From: Episyrphus balteatus
Taxonomy: Eukaryota; Arthropoda; Insecta; Diptera; Syrphidae
DNA length: 64,000 nt
NCBI RefSeq assembly: GCF_945859705.1
Contig: NC_079135.1
Location: 35,885,679 to 35,949,678 of the forward strand
Reading direction: 5' to 3'
Shown piece by piece: positions 60,901 through 64,000 of the stretch; within the stretch, counting starts at the first letter, position 1, and each line of letters opens with the position of its first letter. The position numbers and the translations under genes are program-made. Below the pieces are notes generated by a model that saw nothing but the letters and a program-made list of their open reading frames with translations, ran no database searches and was not told the origin of the DNA.

Positions 60901-62365
60901 TTTTTTTAATTTTTAATGCTTTAAAAATCAAAAATCAAAAGACTTTTAAAAGGCGTTTCCAAAAGGCGAAAACTTCTTTTTTAAGACTTGAAATTTTAAA
61001 ACTTTGAAGCATTTAAAATTTCTAAAAAAAAAAAATAAAAGCCAAGGCTTATGCATACATTCTCAAGATTAATTTCTTAAGATTGAAAAAATAAATAGGA
61101 TTATGTAGAATCCCTGGAGAATTGTGAAAAAGGGAGAAATAATAAAAACTAGTCCTTAAGAATTTATCCAAAAGATGTTTTTTTTTTCTAATTCGCAACT
61201 GCAACGAATAACAATAAGACTTACTTTCCCTACTATGTGAAACCAAATACATAGTTGATTTTATCGCTCTCAAGTGTTTCTAAGAATAAGAGAGAAATTT
61301 GCTAGTATTCATGCATTTTCTTTTTGCACTTTGCATTCAATTTATATAGAATTGCTCAATCAACGTGATTGAAATGTTTTCTATTAATTTGCCTATTCTT
61401 TCTGCAAAATTTCAACCTTAATGATTTTGTAGTTTCAACGTCTTTTGGACAAAGACCAAAACGTTTTAACTAGAATTGACATAGGTACTTCCATCATCAT
61501 TAATTGTATGAGATAGTGGACGTGGATATATATTTTTTTCAAACAAAAAAAATAATAAATAGGTAAATAAAAGAATCAAAACGAATTTAGGTGAAAAATT
61601 TTGAAATTTGTTTTTCAATTTCTGTTGGCCTAAAATAGATTAGAAGAGAACTCAAAAAAGAATTTGCGTCCCGCTAGATGCAAACCAATATCAAATGAAT
61701 TAATATAAATACATAATATTATGATATAGGTAAGCACTATAGTTAGATATAGGCTTTCGTATACTAGTTGGAAGGTATTATATAACTAAGAGTAGGTATT
61801 CGTGTCACTTCTAAGTTTTCGGCACCTAGTTTCTGATATTGGAAATATAGGTTTAGTACGTAACTTCTAGTATCAAAAACAAATAAACAATAATAATTTA
61901 TAATAATTTGATAATAGCTACCTTACACGTTTCAAACGTTTTTTTAAATAGATTTTAAAATCTAAAGAAACCGATAAGATAAAGTCCAGTAACAGATTTA
62001 TGAATCTACGTCAAATGACTATTTATAGGTTTCTACAGTTGCAATTCTGAGTTAATACAAAAGCAAAAATCTAATAAATAATATTGACGTTTTGTGATAC
62101 GTATAGGAAACAAAAACTAAAACAATTTGTTTGACCTCTAATTCGACCTTCTATCTTCTCTTCTTCACTATACACTGGTACTGATTGCTGGAATCATTTT
62201 TTTTTTTTTATTTGTATAGAGAAATCATCTTAATAATATACATATACAATACATACCTCCAACACCAAGATTTGTTTTTTGGGGGAAGTTATCTTCTAGA
62301 AATGCTCTATTTAATGCAAAAACTTCAATTGGTGGTCCTTTTTCAATACTTTCAAAAACAGACAT
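54955..62365 (-). CDS. Got1: Cytosolic aspartate aminotransferase, 8 exons
   Basis: Exons 62257-62365, 58084-58191, 57954-58027, 57782-57890, 57340-57708, 57018-57183, 55165-55307 and 54955-55103 join in phase (1,1,0,1,1,2,1) into 408 aa, about the usual 400-415. The enzyme interconverts aspartate plus 2-oxoglutarate with oxaloacetate plus glutamate, using PLP, as a dimer; the cytosolic form serves the malate-aspartate shuttle. Key residues are present: HNPTG with Asn187, Asp215 and Tyr218 in FFDSAYQGF, PLP-binding Lys251 in SFAKNFGLY, and carboxylate-binding Arg379 in SGRINMCGLN. The start PPIEVFAL without a transit peptide marks the cytosolic isoform. An in-frame ATG at 62491 would add 42 residues; I prefer 62365 because SVFESIEKGPP matches the family start. 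Intron 1 is 4 kb. Confidence 0.93.
58192..62256 (-). other. Intron 1 of Got1
   Basis: Four kilobases of AT-rich DNA with no supported exon. It contains a hairpin with 42-bp arms (59439-59560), an inverted copy of the GGTCACTGTGGCGTATGCG block (about 60790-60812), and a short GC-rich spot with a GCCGCCGCC run near 60465 on the minus strand. Confidence 0.5.
59439..59560. repeat. Inverted repeat with 42-bp arms and 38-bp loop
   Basis: TATAATTCAATTTTAAAGTT, CAAGTCACC and AACTCCAAAGC pair with 59519-59560 with very few mismatches. It could be a tiny MITE or an RNA hairpin; it lies in intron 1 of Got1 and would be transcribed with it. Confidence 0.65.
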
Positions 62366-62580
62366 TTTTTCAATTTGAGTTGAATTTACTTTTTGAGAAT
62401 TTTGATTTTGCAACGACCGGGTACCGGACGCGGTGTTGTGAATTATGAAATATGAATGAAAAATATTATTGAATATGTCAAGAAGAGACACTTTGCGTTG
62501 CGTGATACGATATTCTAATCACGTTTTTTTATCACGTAGATGAATGTTATTTGTTTTTGTTTTTTTCTGACACAAACAAT

Positions 62581-62974
62581 GGGCGCATTCACAAACCTAG
62601 GTGCTACGTAGTCGAGTTTCAACTAGCTTTTGGAATGCGAATTTGCACTACAAAGCTAGGTGACAGATGCAATAAAAAAAAATGTGTTTTGAGTGGTTTA
62701 AATGGCTTTTTTTCTTTGAAATTCCTCAATTTCGTGATTTATATTCACATACTACACAATTAATTTTATTTTATATGCTTTTTTCACCAATTCCACCAAA
62801 TTTAAAATTCAAATAGAATTTGTTTCCATCAAACAGCTGACTGAGAAATGTCAGCTAGCTTTGAAGCTGAAAATTTTTCACCTACGTCGGAGGGGAAATT
62901 TCAACTAATTTCTTAGCTATTTTCAGCCAATCAGAACGAGTCGCTACGTAGCACCTAGGTTTGTGAATGCGCCC
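62581..62974. mobile_element. MITE just upstream of Got1, 394 bp
   Basis: Ends GGGCGCATTCACAAACCTAG and CTAGGTTTGTGAATGCGCCC, with pairing continuing through GTGCTACGTAG. It is flanked by AAT on both sides (62578-62580, 62975-62977), suggesting a 3-bp duplication. It is non-coding and lies about 220 bp upstream of the Got1 start, where it could affect the promoter. Confidence 0.8.
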
Positions 62975-63386
62975 AATCAAATTTTTATTTGAAGGTGGAA
63001 ACAGAATGGTACAACAGGTAGTGCTATGCTACAAATTCATTTTTGAACGGCATATCAGGACTGCGATGTTGTAATTTTTTGTATATCTTTCACATTCACA
63101 GCAGCTGAAATAATTTTTTTAAGAATTTCTCCAGTAGACATCTGGAGAATTATATAATACGGATTGCTCACTAATACATTTCTAACGCCAAAGTGCCCTC
63201 CTATAAAAACTATTTAATATGTGTGTTTTTTATTACCACCGGTCTTAACTGGATAAAAAAACGTCTCAGGGCTTACCGAGAAAAATTGGCAGCACTGCAT
63301 ATTAAATGTTCGGATATCAGCTAACACAAAAAAATATAGAGTTGTCATATTTTTCTTGTGTGTTTTTGAAAAAAAAGTTTACCTAA

Positions 63387-63810
63387 GTGCCTGGCTACAC
63401 AGTGATTTTTCAATCGATTGAAAAATCACATGCGGTGGCTACACACTGTTGTGTCCAATCACGTTCCACTTTTACATTTTCTAGGAACAAACGTCAAAAA
63501 GAGGAAAAATTTAGCAATGGAACTGTAGTGCCCTCAGAAAATTCAGTTCCCTTCGTGAGCATCTTCCCCCTTCACTCCCCATCCCTCTTGCCTACAAAGT
63601 GCCTGGCTACGCAGTGATTTTTCAATCGATTGAAAAATCACATGCGGTGGCTACACACTGTTGTGTCCAATCACGTTCCACTTTTACATTTTCTAGGAAC
63701 AAACGTCAAAAAGAGGAAAAATTTAGCAATGGAACTGTAGTGCCCTCAGAAAATTCAGTTCCCTTCGTGAGCATCTTCCCCCTTCACTCCCCATCCCTCT
63801 TGCCTACAAA
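63387..63810 (+). repeat. 212-bp direct tandem repeat inside the MITE
   Basis: Two almost identical units, differing by ACACAGTG versus ACGCAGTG near the start, show recent duplication of the left part of the element. Confidence 0.9.
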
Positions 63811-63853
63811 CTCACTGCTTAGGCGATTGAAAAATCACCGTGTAGCCAGGCAC
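63387..63853. mobile_element. PIF/Harbinger-type MITE, TAA duplication, internal 212-bp repeat
   Basis: Ends GTGCCTGGCTACACAGTGAT and ATCACCGTGTAGCCAGGCAC, flanked by TAA on both sides (63384-63386, 63854-63856), the 3-bp target typical of PIF/Harbinger. The interior is a 212-bp unit in tandem (63387-63598 and 63599-63810), including one end, so the element carries three end copies. The duplicated open frames (with FQSIEKSHAVATHCC) are by-products. Confidence 0.8.
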
Positions 63854-64000
63854 TAAAGCCTTAACAACATTGGCTCAAAAAGTGAAAAAGTACAAAAGTG
63901 AAAATTTTCAAACGCATTTTTGTATGGTTTTTCGGGCTAGAAAATTCAAAAACAAATGATACAGAATGCTTATTTTTTCGTCCAAAAACCAATTTGTAAA

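Noticed and set aside
63387..63856. Two overlapping frames with the peptide FQSIEKSHAVATHCC as tandem genes
   Set aside because: They follow exactly the 212-bp duplication inside a MITE and have no gene context.

Overview
The window reads as nuclear DNA of a fly (Diptera). It is very AT-rich with long homopolymer runs. Genes have GT-AG introns, many of 60-75 bp beside a few of 7-25 kb, and the recognisable proteins (a two-Ig Dpr cell-surface protein, cytosolic aspartate aminotransferase, a TMEM200-like membrane protein) are typical insect genes. I cannot name the species. Most exons begin inside introns without an ATG, so I rebuilt the gene models from splice sites and reading phase. In the five complete models every exon phase agrees.

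Layout: (1) <1-312, minus: 5' end of an unrecognised gene that runs off the left edge. (2) 1767-10910, plus: three-exon gene for a 393-aa protein starting MGCSGS, a likely acylated N-terminus. Its 7-kb first intron holds a complete opposite-strand gene for a 261-aa Myb/SANT-like (zeste-type) protein (6602-7530) and several MITEs. (3) 11309-17475, minus: seven-exon TMEM200-like gene (624 aa), tail to tail with gene 2. (4) 17476-23278: intergenic, with a TTAA-flanked piggyBac-type MITE. (5) 23279-53975, plus: seven-exon dpr gene (453 aa), closest to dpr20 from memory, with a 25-kb first intron full of transposons. (6) 54955-62365, minus: eight-exon cytosolic aspartate aminotransferase gene (Got1, 408 aa), tail to tail with dpr. 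(7) 62500-64000: two MITEs just upstream of Got1.

The rest is mostly mobile DNA without intact transposases. There are three long foldback elements (32.1-33.2, 43.6-45.3 and 49.7-51.8 kb), several TIR elements with target duplications readable by eye (9-bp, 7-bp, TTAA, TAA, TA), a three-level nest of inverted-repeat elements at 35.95-37.15 kb, a roughly 1.9-kb element with repeated subterminal motifs and a GC-rich core (40.0-41.9 kb), two LINE reverse-transcriptase tails, a palindromic CCCGGG minisatellite and an (AGAC)n microsatellite. I saw no CRISPR, operon, rRNA or intact tRNA. The genes look like independent neighbours, not one pathway. The most notable structures are the nested genes and the layered transposon insertions.
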